A stretch of 64,000 bases of DNA from CAVQCX01 sp963775335 (GTDB lineage Bacteria > Pseudomonadota > Gammaproteobacteria > Chromatiales > Chromatiaceae), in the NCBI GenBank assembly GCA_963775335.1, contig CAVZIJ010000005.1, forward strand, positions 62,001 to 126,000. The letters are read 5' to 3'. The translations under genes and the position numbers were made by a program. Positions 15,764-24,226 of this stretch are shown piece after piece (within the stretch, counting starts at the first letter, position 1; every line of letters starts with the position of its first letter). Under the pieces are notes generated by a model. It worked only from the letters and a program-made list of their open reading frames with translations, ran no database searches and was not told where the DNA came from.

Positions 15764-16597
15764 CTAGACGGCCACCGGGGCCTTGATATGAGGATGGGCC
15801 TGATAGCCGACCAGCTCGAAGTCCTCGAACTGGAACCCGAACAGGGATCGCACGGCGGGATTGAGCTGCATCCTCGGAAGGGGAAACGGCTGACGCGCCA
15901 GTTGGGTCTCGACCTGCTCGAGATGGTTGACATAGAGGTGGGCATCACCGAGGGTATGCACCAGATGCCCGGGTCGCAACCCCGTGACCTGGGCGACCAT
16001 CAGGGTCAGCAGAGCGTAGCTGGCTATGTTGAATGGCACGCCGAGGAAGATGTCGGCGCTGCGCTGGTAGAGCTGGCAGGACAGACACCCCTCGGCGACA
16101 TAGAACTGGAAGAAGGCGTGACAGGGCGCCAGCGCCATCCGACCGTTGTGTACGTTTACCTGCGGAGAAAGCGTCTCGTCGGGCAGATCCGCCGGGTTCC
16201 ACGCCGAGACGATGAGTCGGCGCGAATCCGGGTTGGCCCGGATTCGCTCCATCAAATCCGACATCTGGTCGATCACGTATCCAGCAGGGGCGGGCCAGGA
16301 CCGCCACTGGTGGCCATAGATGGGACCCAGGTTGCCCTGGGCGTCGGCCCACTCGTCCCAGATGCTGACCCCGTGCTCATGTAGGTATGCCGTGTTGGTA
16401 TCGCCGCGCAGAAACCACATCAGCTCATGGATGATCGAGCGCAGGTGCAGCTTCTTGGTGGTCACCAGGGGGAAGCCCTCCGCCAGATCGAACCGCATCT
16501 GGTAGCCGAACACGCTCAGCGTCCCGGTTCCCGTGCGGTCCGCCTTTCGCGTCCCCTGGTCGCGCACGTAGCGCATGAGCTCCAGATATGGGCGCAC
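15764..16597 (-). CDS. thyA: Thymidylate synthase
   Basis: A 277-residue ThyA, which methylates dUMP to dTMP using methylenetetrahydrofolate. Signatures in order: GTRKADRTGTGTLSVFGYQ at the N-terminus, VSIWDEWAD, IYGHQWRSW, the catalytic Cys in LAPCHAFFQFYV, QRSADIFLGVPFNIASYA, and DAHLYVNH near the end. A GTG at 16597 is taken as the start because homology (PYLELMRYV) begins there and it sits just after the lgt stop with GAGGG upstream. Longer starts would overlap lgt by about 100 bp. It forms an lgt-thyA pair, as in other gammaproteobacteria. Confidence 0.95.
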   Translation of the reverse strand: MRPYLELMRYVRDQGTRKADRTGTGTLSVFGYQMRFDLAEGFPLVTTKKLHLRSIIHELMWFLRGDTNTAYLHEHGVSIWDEWADAQGNLGPIYGHQWRSWPAPAGYVIDQMSDLMERIRANPDSRRLIVSAWNPADLPDETLSPQVNVHNGRMALAPCHAFFQFYVAEGCLSCQLYQRSADIFLGVPFNIASYALLTLMVAQVTGLRPGHLVHTLGDAHLYVNHLEQVETQLARQPFPLPRMQLNPAVRSLFGFQFEDFELVGYQAHPHIKAPVAV

Positions 16598-16601
16598 GGC
16601 C

Positions 16602-17435
16602 TCAGCCCTCTCGGGCGCCTCGCCGACAAGCCAACGCCAGCAGCAACAGCCCCGCAAGGACCATCGGCAGCGACAGCAGCTGCCCCATCGTGAGCCAGCC
16701 AAACGCGAGATAGCCGAGCTGCACGTCGGGCATGCGCACCAGCTCCGCGAGGATGCGGAACAGCGCGTAGCAGACGAGGAACAGACCCGACACCGCCATG
16801 GTCGGCCTGGGTCTGGAGGAGAAGATCCACAGGATCAGGAACAGCGCAAGCCCTTCGAGCGAGGCCTCATACAGCTGGCTGGGATGCACTGGGGGCGAGT
16901 AGGCGCCGACGACCCCGAGCCGCTCGCACAGATCCGGGACTCGAACGCAGGGCACGCGCATCCCCCAGGGAAGATCAGTGGGGGCACCCCAGAGCTCGCC
17001 GTTGATGAAGTTGCCGATCCGCCCCGCGCCGAGCCCGATCGGCACCATCGGGGCAAGAAAATCGGTCACCGCGAAGAACTGCCGACCGAAGCGGCGCGCA
17101 TACAGACCCATGGCGATCAGCACGCCGAGCAGGCCTCCGTGGAACGACATGCCGCCCTGCCAGACCCGCACCAGTACCAGGGGATCGGCGAGCAGCCCCG
17201 GGAGATCGTAGAAGAGCACGTAGCCGAGGCGCCCGCCCAGAACTACGCCCAGTACCCCGTAAAAGAGCAGATCGTCTACCTGCCTGGGGTCCCAGCCCGA
17301 TCCAGGCCGCCGGGCTCGGAAACGGCCGAGCCACCAGAAGGCCCCGAAGCCGAGCAGATACATGAGGCCGTACCAGTGGATCTTGAGGGGCCCGAGCTGC
17401 AGAGCGATTGGATCGATATTGGGGTAGGTCAGCAT
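16602..17435 (-). CDS. lgt: Prolipoprotein diacylglyceryl transferase
   Basis: A 277-residue inner-membrane enzyme that transfers diacylglycerol from phosphatidylglycerol to the lipobox cysteine of prolipoproteins. It has about seven membrane helices. The hallmark GRIGNFINGELWG region is at about residues 138-150, with HWYGLMYLLGF near the N-terminus and VHPSQLYEA further on. The ATG at 17435 is preceded by GGAG with a spacing of 6, which decides against an upstream start. thyA follows within a few bases. The gap 17436-17721 to rlmI has no gene I can support. Confidence 0.95.
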   Translation of the reverse strand: MLTYPNIDPIALQLGPLKIHWYGLMYLLGFGAFWWLGRFRARRPGSGWDPRQVDDLLFYGVLGVVLGGRLGYVLFYDLPGLLADPLVLVRVWQGGMSFHGGLLGVLIAMGLYARRFGRQFFAVTDFLAPMVPIGLGAGRIGNFINGELWGAPTDLPWGMRVPCVRVPDLCERLGVVGAYSPPVHPSQLYEASLEGLALFLILWIFSSRPRPTMAVSGLFLVCYALFRILAELVRMPDVQLGYLAFGWLTMGQLLSLPMVLAGLLLLALACRRGAREG

Positions 17436-17721
17436 CGATCTCCATGCTAACACGACCCCCGCCAAGGCAACGCCGCCAAGCTCCCATCAGGGCAGAGAGG
17501 ACAAGAGAAAGCGCTTAGGCCGGGGCCTGATCGGGATGGATCAGGACTGCCATCTGTCCGGGCCCTGGTGGAGGACGTCTCGGGCTTCCTGCACCGGGCT
17601 CTCCAAATCCGGTCGCCCGCGGGATGCCGAGCGCCTCCTCGCCGACTCCAATGAGATCCGGCCGCGCCGCCGGCGGGCGGAGATAATCCCGGGCTGCTTC
17701 GCAGCGGCTCACCCGGAGGGC

Positions 17722-18927
17722 CTAGAACGTCGACAGTGCGCGCAGATAGAAGGTCTTGAGATAGGCAGTCTCAGGGATCGCCGGGTGCACCGGGTGATCG
17801 GGCCCCTGCTGGCCGGCCTCCAGGAGCTGCAGGCTGCGGTCGGTGTGGCGCCCAGCCTGGTTGACCAGCTCCAGCAGGCCATCGCGGCTCATGTGGAACG
17901 AGCAGGAAGAGGTGATCAGGACCCCATCCTTCTCCAGCAGCTGGAGTGCAAGCTGGTTGAGGCGCCGATAGGCCAGGGTCCCCTCCTTCATGTCCTTTCG
18001 GCGCTTGATGAAGGCCGGAGGATCGAGGGCGATCAGGTCGAACCTCTCATGGGCCTCCCGCAGCCCGCGCAGGGCGTCGAAGACATCCGCCTTGAGCGTA
18101 TCCACCCGGTCGCCCAGGCCGTTCAGACTGGCATTGTGCGCCACGCCGGCGAGCGCAGCCTCCGAGGAATCGACGCACAGGGCCTGGGAAGCACCCCCCG
18201 ACAGCGCGCGGATGGCCCAGCCCCCGACGTAGCTGCACAGGTCCAGGACCCTGCGGCCCCGGGCGTGACGCAGCATGCGTCCCCGATTGTCCGCCTGGTC
18301 GAAGAACCAGCCGGTTTTTTGGCCCCGGCGGGGGTCGACCTCGAAGCGCGCCGCACCCTCGCGCACCTCGGCGAGCCTCGGGACGCTCCCGGCGGCATCT
18401 TCGACGTAGAGATCCAACCCCTCGAGCTCGCGCACCGCGTTGTCGTTGCGCAGCAGGATACCGGCCGGACGGAGCACCTTGTCGACGGCGGCGACGACGT
18501 CGTCCTTGATCCGCTCCATGCCCGCCGTGGTGACCTGCACCACCGCCAGATCGCCGTAACGGTCCACCACGAGTCCCGGAAGCCCGTCGCTCTCGCCGAA
18601 GACGAGCCGGTAGTAGGGAGTCTCGAACAGGCGCTGGCGCAGGCCCAGCGCGATGTTCAGCCGGTGCACCAACAGAGAAGGCCCAAGGGGATGAGCGGGG
18701 TCGCGGCTCACCAACCGCGCACAGAGCAGCGCGTGGGGATTGACGTATCCGGAGCCCATCCAACGCCCCTGATGGCTGAGCAGGTTGACGGCGGTGCCCG
18801 GCTCGAATGTCTTGAGCGGGGTCGCATCCACGTCGACCTCATTGCTGTAGATCCAGCAGTGCCCGGTGCGCAGCCGGCGCTCCTGGTCCTGCTTGAGCTT
18901 GAGCGATGGCAGGTCGGGGATCCGCAT
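17722..18927 (-). CDS. rlmI: 23S rRNA m5C methyltransferase, RlmI-like
   Basis: A 401-residue class I SAM-dependent methyltransferase of the RlmI/YccW type, which methylates C1962 of 23S rRNA in E. coli (396 residues there). An N-terminal PUA domain (about 1-75, with GHCWIYSNEV) is followed by an EEHEE-like region and the Rossmann methyltransferase domain: VLDLCSYVGGWAIRAL (motif I), DVFDALRGL, the LDPPAF motif IV and the catalytic-type Cys in SSCSFHMS. The ATG at 18927 has GGAGG upstream. The specific target is inferred from family resemblance. Confidence 0.88.
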   Translation of the reverse strand: MRIPDLPSLKLKQDQERRLRTGHCWIYSNEVDVDATPLKTFEPGTAVNLLSHQGRWMGSGYVNPHALLCARLVSRDPAHPLGPSLLVHRLNIALGLRQRLFETPYYRLVFGESDGLPGLVVDRYGDLAVVQVTTAGMERIKDDVVAAVDKVLRPAGILLRNDNAVRELEGLDLYVEDAAGSVPRLAEVREGAARFEVDPRRGQKTGWFFDQADNRGRMLRHARGRRVLDLCSYVGGWAIRALSGGASQALCVDSSEAALAGVAHNASLNGLGDRVDTLKADVFDALRGLREAHERFDLIALDPPAFIKRRKDMKEGTLAYRRLNQLALQLLEKDGVLITSSCSFHMSRDGLLELVNQAGRHTDRSLQLLEAGQQGPDHPVHPAIPETAYLKTFYLRALSTF

Positions 18928-19037
18928 GGACGCCTCCGGGTAACAGGCGCGCAAGCTTACCAGATTCCCCTCCGCGCGGCGGATGACAGGGCCGCGGCCG
19001 CTCCGTTAAAGTCGAGTGGTTCCATCAACTTTTATCG

Positions 19038-21098
19038 ATGACCATGACCGACGCCCGCAACCGACTCGCCGCCGCCACGAGCCCGTACCTTCAGCAGCAT
19101 GCCCACAACCCGGTCGACTGGTGGCCCTGGTGCGAAGAGGCCCTGCAGCTGGCCCGCGACACGGACCGCCCGATCCTACTGTCGGTGGGCTATTCGGCAT
19201 GCCACTGGTGCCACGTCATGGCCCACGAATCGTTCGAGGACCCGGCCACGGCGGCGCTCATGAACCGCCTGTTCGTCAACATCAAGGTCGACCGCGAGGA
19301 GCGCCCCGACCTGGACAAGATCTACCAGTCCGCCCACCAGCTGCTCTCGGGGCACGCGGGCGGCTGGCCGCTCACGGTGTTCCTGACCCCCGACGATCAG
19401 GTGCCGTTCTTCGCCGGGACCTACTTCCCCCGGGAGCCCCGCCATGGCCTGCCCTCCTTCGGTCAGCTGCTCCGGGGGGTGGAGCGGGCATACCGGGAGC
19501 AGGCGGGCGAGATCCGCGAGCAGAACCGCTCGCTCCTCCAGGCCCTGGGATCGGCCGAGCAGTCTGGCGCGCCCGACGAGGACTTGGGCCTGCGGCCGCT
19601 GGCGGCAGCGCTGGGCCAGCTGGAGCGCTCGTACGACGCGACCCATGGGGGATTCGGCAACGCCCCCAAGTTTCCCCATGCGACCGCCCTGGAGCTGGTG
19701 CTGCGAAACAATGGCCCGGGCCCCGCCTCCGACAGAGGCCAACCTCTCGACATGGCCACCCACACCCTGCGGCGGATGGCCCTGGGCGGCATCTTCGATC
19801 AGCTCGGCGGGGGCTTCTGCCGGTACTCGGTGGACGACCTCTGGATGATCCCGCACTTCGAGAAGATGCTCTACGACAACGGCCCCTTGCTCGCTCTTTA
19901 CAGCGACGCCTGGCTTGCCACGGGTGAGTCGCTGTTCCGACGGACCGCCGCGGCCACCGCCAACTGGGTGATCCGCGAGATGCAGTCGCCCCGAGGGGGC
20001 TACTACTCGACTCTGGACGCCGACAGCGAGGGACACGAAGGCAAGTTCTACGTCTGGGATCGGGCAGAAGTGCGGAGCCTGCTCCGCGACGAGCAGTACC
20101 GACTGCTGGCGCGCCGATACGGGCTCGACCGGCCCGCGAACTTCGAGGGCCGTTGGCACCTGCACACCTACGTCGACCCGCAAGACCTGGCTCCGGAGGC
20201 CGAGACCCCGATCGAGGAGGCGCGCCGGACGCTGCTCGCGGCGCGTGAGCGACGCGTTCGACCGGGGCGCGACGAGAAGATCCTCACCGCCTGGAACGCC
20301 CTGATGATCAAGGGCATGGCCCGGGCGGCCCGAATCTTCGGAGAGCCCGCCTGGCTAAGCTCTGCGGAACAGGCCCTTCGGTTCCTGCGAGAGCAGCTCT
20401 GGGGTGACGGGCGCCTGCTCGCCACCCACAAGGACGGGCGCTCGCACCTGGACGCCTATCTGGACGACTATGCGTTCCTGCTCGACGCCCTGATCGAGCT
20501 GTTGCAGACCCGTTGGCGCAGCGAGGACCTGGCCCTGGCGCAGGAGCTTGCGGAGGTCCTGCTGATCCACTTCGAGGACCCGGATGCGGGCGGTTTCTTC
20601 TTCACTGCCGACGATCATGAGCGTCTGATTCACCGTCCCAAGCCCTTCGGGGACGACTCCACCCCATCGGGCAACGGCATCGCCGCCCAGGCCCTGCAGC
20701 GTCTCGGATACCTGCTCGGCGAGACGCGCTACCTGGCGGCGGCCGAGCACACCCTGCGGTGTTCCTGGGAGGCGATCGGCCAGCTACCCTATGCCCACCC
20801 GAGCCTGCTGATCGCCCTGCAGGAGCACCTGGACCCGCCGGAGATCCTGATCCTGCGCGGGGAGGCAACGGAGATCGAGGGGTGGCGCGCCATGGCGGCA
20901 CAGCGATTCGCTCCCCAGCGGCTGATCTTCACCATACCGGCCGACGCAGCCGGGCTGCCCGAGGCCATCGCGGCCAAGGCTCCGCAGGGTCGCGCCGTCG
21001 CCTACCTGTGCCGGGGCAACGTCTGCGCGGCTCCGTTGACGGATGTCGCCAAGCTGTCGGCGGCCCTGCAGCCGTCGCCGGATTCGGGGCCGGGCTGA
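19038..21098 (+). CDS. Thioredoxin-domain protein of the YyaL/SPATA20 (DUF255) family
   Basis: A 686-residue protein. An N-terminal thioredoxin-like DUF255 domain (about 1-170) has HNPVDWWPWCEEAL and the CxxC-type GYSACHWCHVM. It is followed by an alpha/alpha-toroid region like those of N-acylglucosamine epimerases and six-hairpin glycosidases, with EKMLYDNGPLL and YYSTLDADSEG. Eukaryotic SPATA20 and bacterial YyaL belong to the family; the biochemical function is unestablished. No signal peptide is visible, so it is probably cytoplasmic. It stands alone, divergent from rlmI and convergent with the molybdopterin genes. Confidence 0.88.
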   Translation: MTMTDARNRLAAATSPYLQQHAHNPVDWWPWCEEALQLARDTDRPILLSVGYSACHWCHVMAHESFEDPATAALMNRLFVNIKVDREERPDLDKIYQSAHQLLSGHAGGWPLTVFLTPDDQVPFFAGTYFPREPRHGLPSFGQLLRGVERAYREQAGEIREQNRSLLQALGSAEQSGAPDEDLGLRPLAAALGQLERSYDATHGGFGNAPKFPHATALELVLRNNGPGPASDRGQPLDMATHTLRRMALGGIFDQLGGGFCRYSVDDLWMIPHFEKMLYDNGPLLALYSDAWLATGESLFRRTAAATANWVIREMQSPRGGYYSTLDADSEGHEGKFYVWDRAEVRSLLRDEQYRLLARRYGLDRPANFEGRWHLHTYVDPQDLAPEAETPIEEARRTLLAARERRVRPGRDEKILTAWNALMIKGMARAARIFGEPAWLSSAEQALRFLREQLWGDGRLLATHKDGRSHLDAYLDDYAFLLDALIELLQTRWRSEDLALAQELAEVLLIHFEDPDAGGFFFTADDHERLIHRPKPFGDDSTPSGNGIAAQALQRLGYLLGETRYLAAAEHTLRCSWEAIGQLPYAHPSLLIALQEHLDPPEILILRGEATEIEGWRAMAAQRFAPQRLIFTIPADAAGLPEAIAAKAPQGRAVAYLCRGNVCAAPLTDVAKLSAALQPSPDSGPG

Positions 21099-21108
21099 GC
21101 GCCACCGT

Positions 21109-21576
21109 TCAGGCCGACCCCTCCCGCCAGCGCTGCTCGGCGCTCTCGTCGGATGCCCTAGCCTCGACCCAGCGCTCCCCGAACGGCGTGCGCTCCTTTT
21201 TCCAGAACGGCGCCCGGGTCTTGAGGTAATCGATGACCAGCTCGCAGGCGCGGAAGGCATCGCCCCGGTGCCGGCTGGCCACAGCCACCAGCACGACGGG
21301 ATCGGTCGGACGCAGCTCGCCGATGCGATGGACGACCCGGATCCCCTCCAACGGCCAACGCCGCTCGGCCTCCGCGCAGATCGCCGCCAGCGCCTTCTCG
21401 GTCATCCCCGGGTAGTGCTCGAGGGTCATCGCCTGCACCGGCTCGCCCTCGTTCACATCCCTCGTCAGCCCGAGAAAACTGACGACCGCCCCCACCCGCG
21501 GGTTGGCCTGGTGAAGTCTGGACACCTCGACCGCGGCATCGAACGGCTCGGACTGAACGGAAATGGAAACGGCCAT
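21109..21576 (-). CDS. moaE: Molybdopterin synthase catalytic subunit
   Basis: A 155-residue MoaE, the large subunit that inserts sulfur into precursor Z to form molybdopterin. Signatures are GAVVSFLGLTRD, LEHYPGMTEKAL, RIGELRPTDPVVLVAVASRHRG and the late lysine region DYLKTRAPFWKKE. The ATG at 21576 has GAGG about 6 bp upstream; a longer start is in frame but adds no homology. It is last in the order moaB-moeA-moaD-moaE on the minus strand. Confidence 0.95.
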   Translation of the reverse strand: MAVSISVQSEPFDAAVEVSRLHQANPRVGAVVSFLGLTRDVNEGEPVQAMTLEHYPGMTEKALAAICAEAERRWPLEGIRVVHRIGELRPTDPVVLVAVASRHRGDAFRACELVIDYLKTRAPFWKKERTPFGERWVEARASDESAEQRWREGSA

Positions 21577-21655
21577 GGGGTGCCTCGACACAGACGGATC
21601 GCGGACTCGCATTCGTTAGGATAGCCGCGCGCCCAAGGCCGGGGACAAACAGCCG

Positions 21656-21910
21656 TCAGCCGCCGGTCACCGGCGGAAAGATCGCGACCTCGTCGCCGTC
21701 GCCGACGGCCTGCCGCGCGGCTGCGATCTCCTGATTCACTGCGACCAACAGCGGGCGCTCGGGCGCCAGCGCGTCGGACCAGCGCCCGCCCCGGGCACGC
21801 AAATGCGCCAGCAGGGACTGCACATCACCCACACCCGGCGGCGCAGCCAGCTGCTCTTCACCAACCCCGAGGCGCTCCCGCAGCGATGCGAAATAGAGCA
21901 GGCGGATCAC
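21656..21910 (-). CDS. moaD: Molybdopterin synthase sulfur carrier subunit
   Basis: An 84-residue ubiquitin-fold protein that carries the thiocarboxylate used by MoaE. The start MIRLLYFASLRERLG and the essential C-terminal Gly-Gly (FPPVTGG) are both present. The start overlaps the moeA stop by 4 bp, so the two are translationally coupled. Confidence 0.95.
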   Translation of the reverse strand: MIRLLYFASLRERLGVGEEQLAAPPGVGDVQSLLAHLRARGGRWSDALAPERPLLVAVNQEIAAARQAVGDGDEVAIFPPVTGG

Positions 21911-23157
21911 ACGAGCAGCTCGCTGAAGGGCAGGAAGTCCACCGGATCACCGGCGCGCAGGGGCCGCGCCGCAGGGAGGATCACCAATCCGTCGGCCCAG
22001 GTCACCGAGCTCAGGACGGCCGAGGAGCGACTCGGGTGCACCACGACACTGGGATCGCCGTTCTCGGCTCGCTCCAGGCGAGCGCGATGGAGCTCCAGGC
22101 GCTTGTCGGGCTTGGGCCAATCGAAGCCGGCGCGGGCCCGCAGGGGCCTCGGCAGAAAATCCCTGCGCCCCTGGCGCTTGAGGATGAACGGTCGGGCGAA
22201 CAGCAGAAGCGTGACATACAGAGAGACCGGGTTGCCCGGCGCCCCCAGGAAGGGGGTACCTTCGATATGGCCGAATGCCACAGGCTTGCCGGGACGGATG
22301 GCGATCCGCCATAGGTCCAGGGTACCCAGACGCTGCACCGCCGGCCTCACGTGGTCCTCCTCGCCCACCGACATCCCGCCGGACGCAAGCACCAGATCGG
22401 CCTCGTGGGCCCCGCGCACCAGGGCCTCCAGGGTCGCGTCGAGGCGGTCCTCGACGATCCCCAGGTCCACGACCTCGCAGCCCAGGGCCTGGAGAAACCC
22501 GCGGGCGGTGAACAGGTTGGAGTTGTAGATCTTGCCGGGGGGGAGGGCCCGCCCCGGCATCACCAGCTCGTCGCCGCTGGTGAACACCGCCACCCGCAGG
22601 CGTCGCACCAGCTGCAGCTCGGCCACCCCGACCGAGGCGGCGAGGCCGAGATGCTGGGGCAGCAGTCGCGTACCGGGCGCGATGATCTCCTGCCCCGCGG
22701 CGATGTCCTCGCCCCGGCGTCGGACGTTGGCCCCGGGCCGGACCTCGGCCTGGATCGTCACGCTCTGATCATCCGCCGAGCAATACTCCTGCATCACCAC
22801 GGCATCCGCGCCTTCCGGGATCGGCGCACCGGTGAAGATGCGTGCCGCAGTGCCGGGGCGCAGGGGGCTAGGGGCTATGCCGGCGGGTATCCGCTGGGAC
22901 AGCGGCAACCGAGCTCCCGGCGACGGCACGTCCGCCGCACACAGCGCATAGCCGTCCATGGCGCTGTTGTCCCAGGCAGGCACGTCGATGCGGCTGCGCA
23001 CCGGCGCGGAGAGCACCCGCCCCAGGGCCGCCGAGAGCGGCAGCGTCTCGCTCTCTCTCAGCGGATCGGCATCCCGCAGCAGCAGAGCCAGGGCCTCGTC
23101 GTAGCTCTTGAGGCCGGCCGGGTCCGGGGTACAACAAGGATCTTTGGTGTCTTGCAT
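21907..23157 (-). CDS. moeA: Molybdopterin molybdenumtransferase
   Basis: A 416-residue MoeA, which inserts molybdate into adenylylated molybdopterin. The N-terminal domain has PAWDNSAMDGYAL, followed by RIFTGAPIPEGADAVVMQE and the MogA-like domain with FTSGDELV, LASGGMSVGEEDHV and the nucleotide-type loop GAPGNPVSLYVT. The ATG at 23157 (MQDTKDPCC) is chosen because it clears the moaB stop by 35 bp; a longer frame would run into moaB. Confidence 0.95.
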   Translation of the reverse strand: MQDTKDPCCTPDPAGLKSYDEALALLLRDADPLRESETLPLSAALGRVLSAPVRSRIDVPAWDNSAMDGYALCAADVPSPGARLPLSQRIPAGIAPSPLRPGTAARIFTGAPIPEGADAVVMQEYCSADDQSVTIQAEVRPGANVRRRGEDIAAGQEIIAPGTRLLPQHLGLAASVGVAELQLVRRLRVAVFTSGDELVMPGRALPPGKIYNSNLFTARGFLQALGCEVVDLGIVEDRLDATLEALVRGAHEADLVLASGGMSVGEEDHVRPAVQRLGTLDLWRIAIRPGKPVAFGHIEGTPFLGAPGNPVSLYVTLLLFARPFILKRQGRRDFLPRPLRARAGFDWPKPDKRLELHRARLERAENGDPSVVVHPSRSSAVLSSVTWADGLVILPAARPLRAGDPVDFLPFSELLV

Positions 23158-23192
23158 GATGCTGGAGAATAGCCTGGCTGGGCACCACCCGT

Positions 23193-23723
23193 TCAGCGCT
23201 CTCCCAGCCTTGGGATCAGCATTGCGAAATTGCACGGGCGGGTCCGACGATCGAGCTGCGCGCGCAGGATCTTCTCCCAGCCGGTGCGACAGGCCCCGGT
23301 GGAGCCGGGCAGGCAGAACAGAAAGGTGCCGTTCGCCAGCCCCGCCAGGCTGCGTGACTGGACGGTGGAGGTACCGATCTCGGCGAACGAGACCTGCCGG
23401 AACAGCTCGCCGAAGCCCTCGACGACCTTGTCGAGCAGCGGGGTCAGGGCCTCGGGCGTGCGGTCCCGGCCGGTGATCCCGGTGCCGCCGGTACAGATGA
23501 CGACATGCACATTCGGATCGGCGATCCAGCGGGAAACGACCGCCCGCAGCCGGTAGACGTCGTCCGCGACGATCGCCTGGTCCACGACGCGATGGCCAGC
23601 GGCCTCGGCGGCCTCGCGCAGATACCGACCCGAGGTATCGTCGGCCTCGGTGCGGGTGTCCGAGACCGTGAGCACCGCGATGTTGAGCGCAACGAGCTCC
23701 AGAGACTCAGAATCATGGGCCAT
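23193..23723 (-). CDS. moaB: MoaB/MogA-family molybdopterin adenylyltransferase
   Basis: A 176-residue MoaB/MogA-fold protein that would adenylylate molybdopterin before MoeA acts. It has LTVSDTRTEADDTSGRYL, the CTGGTGITGRDRTPEAL motif and LPGSTGACRTGWEKIL. MoaB of E. coli is inactive, so whether this copy replaces MogA is an inference; no mogA is in the window. The ATG at 23723 has AGGGG about 9 bp upstream. Confidence 0.92.
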   Translation of the reverse strand: MAHDSESLELVALNIAVLTVSDTRTEADDTSGRYLREAAEAAGHRVVDQAIVADDVYRLRAVVSRWIADPNVHVVICTGGTGITGRDRTPEALTPLLDKVVEGFGELFRQVSFAEIGTSTVQSRSLAGLANGTFLFCLPGSTGACRTGWEKILRAQLDRRTRPCNFAMLIPRLGER

Positions 23724-23827
23724 GCTCGGGCTACCCCTTTGCTTTGGTGCCGCACACCGCGCCATTGGGCCATCCCGGTTCTGGGCGGGCCTTGATGCCG
23801 ATCAAGCCGCTGACGTCGGGCAGCCGG

Positions 23828-24199
23828 TCAGAAAAATCTCGGAGCCAGAACCAAGGCCCAGAGCGTCACCGCAAACACGATGCTGAGGAACACGGCCGCC
23901 GAGGCGGTGTCCTTGGCGCGCTTGGACAACTGGTGGCGCTCCATGCCGACGCGATCCACGTTCGCCTCGATGGCGGAGTTGAGCAGCTCAACGATGGGCA
24001 CGACCAGGGCGCTGCCCACCAGGATCGCCCGTTCCACGCCGCTGTCGCCCAGCCAGAGGCCCAGCGGCAGCACCACCGCCATCAGCCAGACCTCCTGGCG
24101 GAACGCCTCCTCGTGCTCGAAACAGGCGCGCAGACCCGCCATGGAGAATCCGAAGGCGTTGATCAGACGTTGGAGTCCTCTGGCGTTCTGGTAGGCCAA
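23828..24199 (-). CDS. dgkA: Diacylglycerol kinase
   Basis: A 123-residue prokaryotic diacylglycerol kinase, a three-helix inner-membrane enzyme that returns diacylglycerol (released by glucan and lipid A modification) to phospholipid synthesis. The conserved catalytic segment is VELLNSAIEANVDRVG, preceded by an amphipathic N-terminus (NAFGFSMAGLRACFEHEEAFRQE). The length matches the family (about 120). It sits between gcvPB and moaB on the same strand. Confidence 0.94.
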   Translation of the reverse strand: MAYQNARGLQRLINAFGFSMAGLRACFEHEEAFRQEVWLMAVVLPLGLWLGDSGVERAILVGSALVVPIVELLNSAIEANVDRVGMERHQLSKRAKDTASAAVFLSIVFAVTLWALVLAPRFF

Positions 24200-24226
24200 G
24201 GCGCGATGGTCCGGACAAGGATGGGC

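Noticed and set aside
17515..17712. 65-codon frame between rlmI and lgt
   Set aside because: Proline/glycine-rich composition, no ribosome site and no recognisable family; treated as intergenic.
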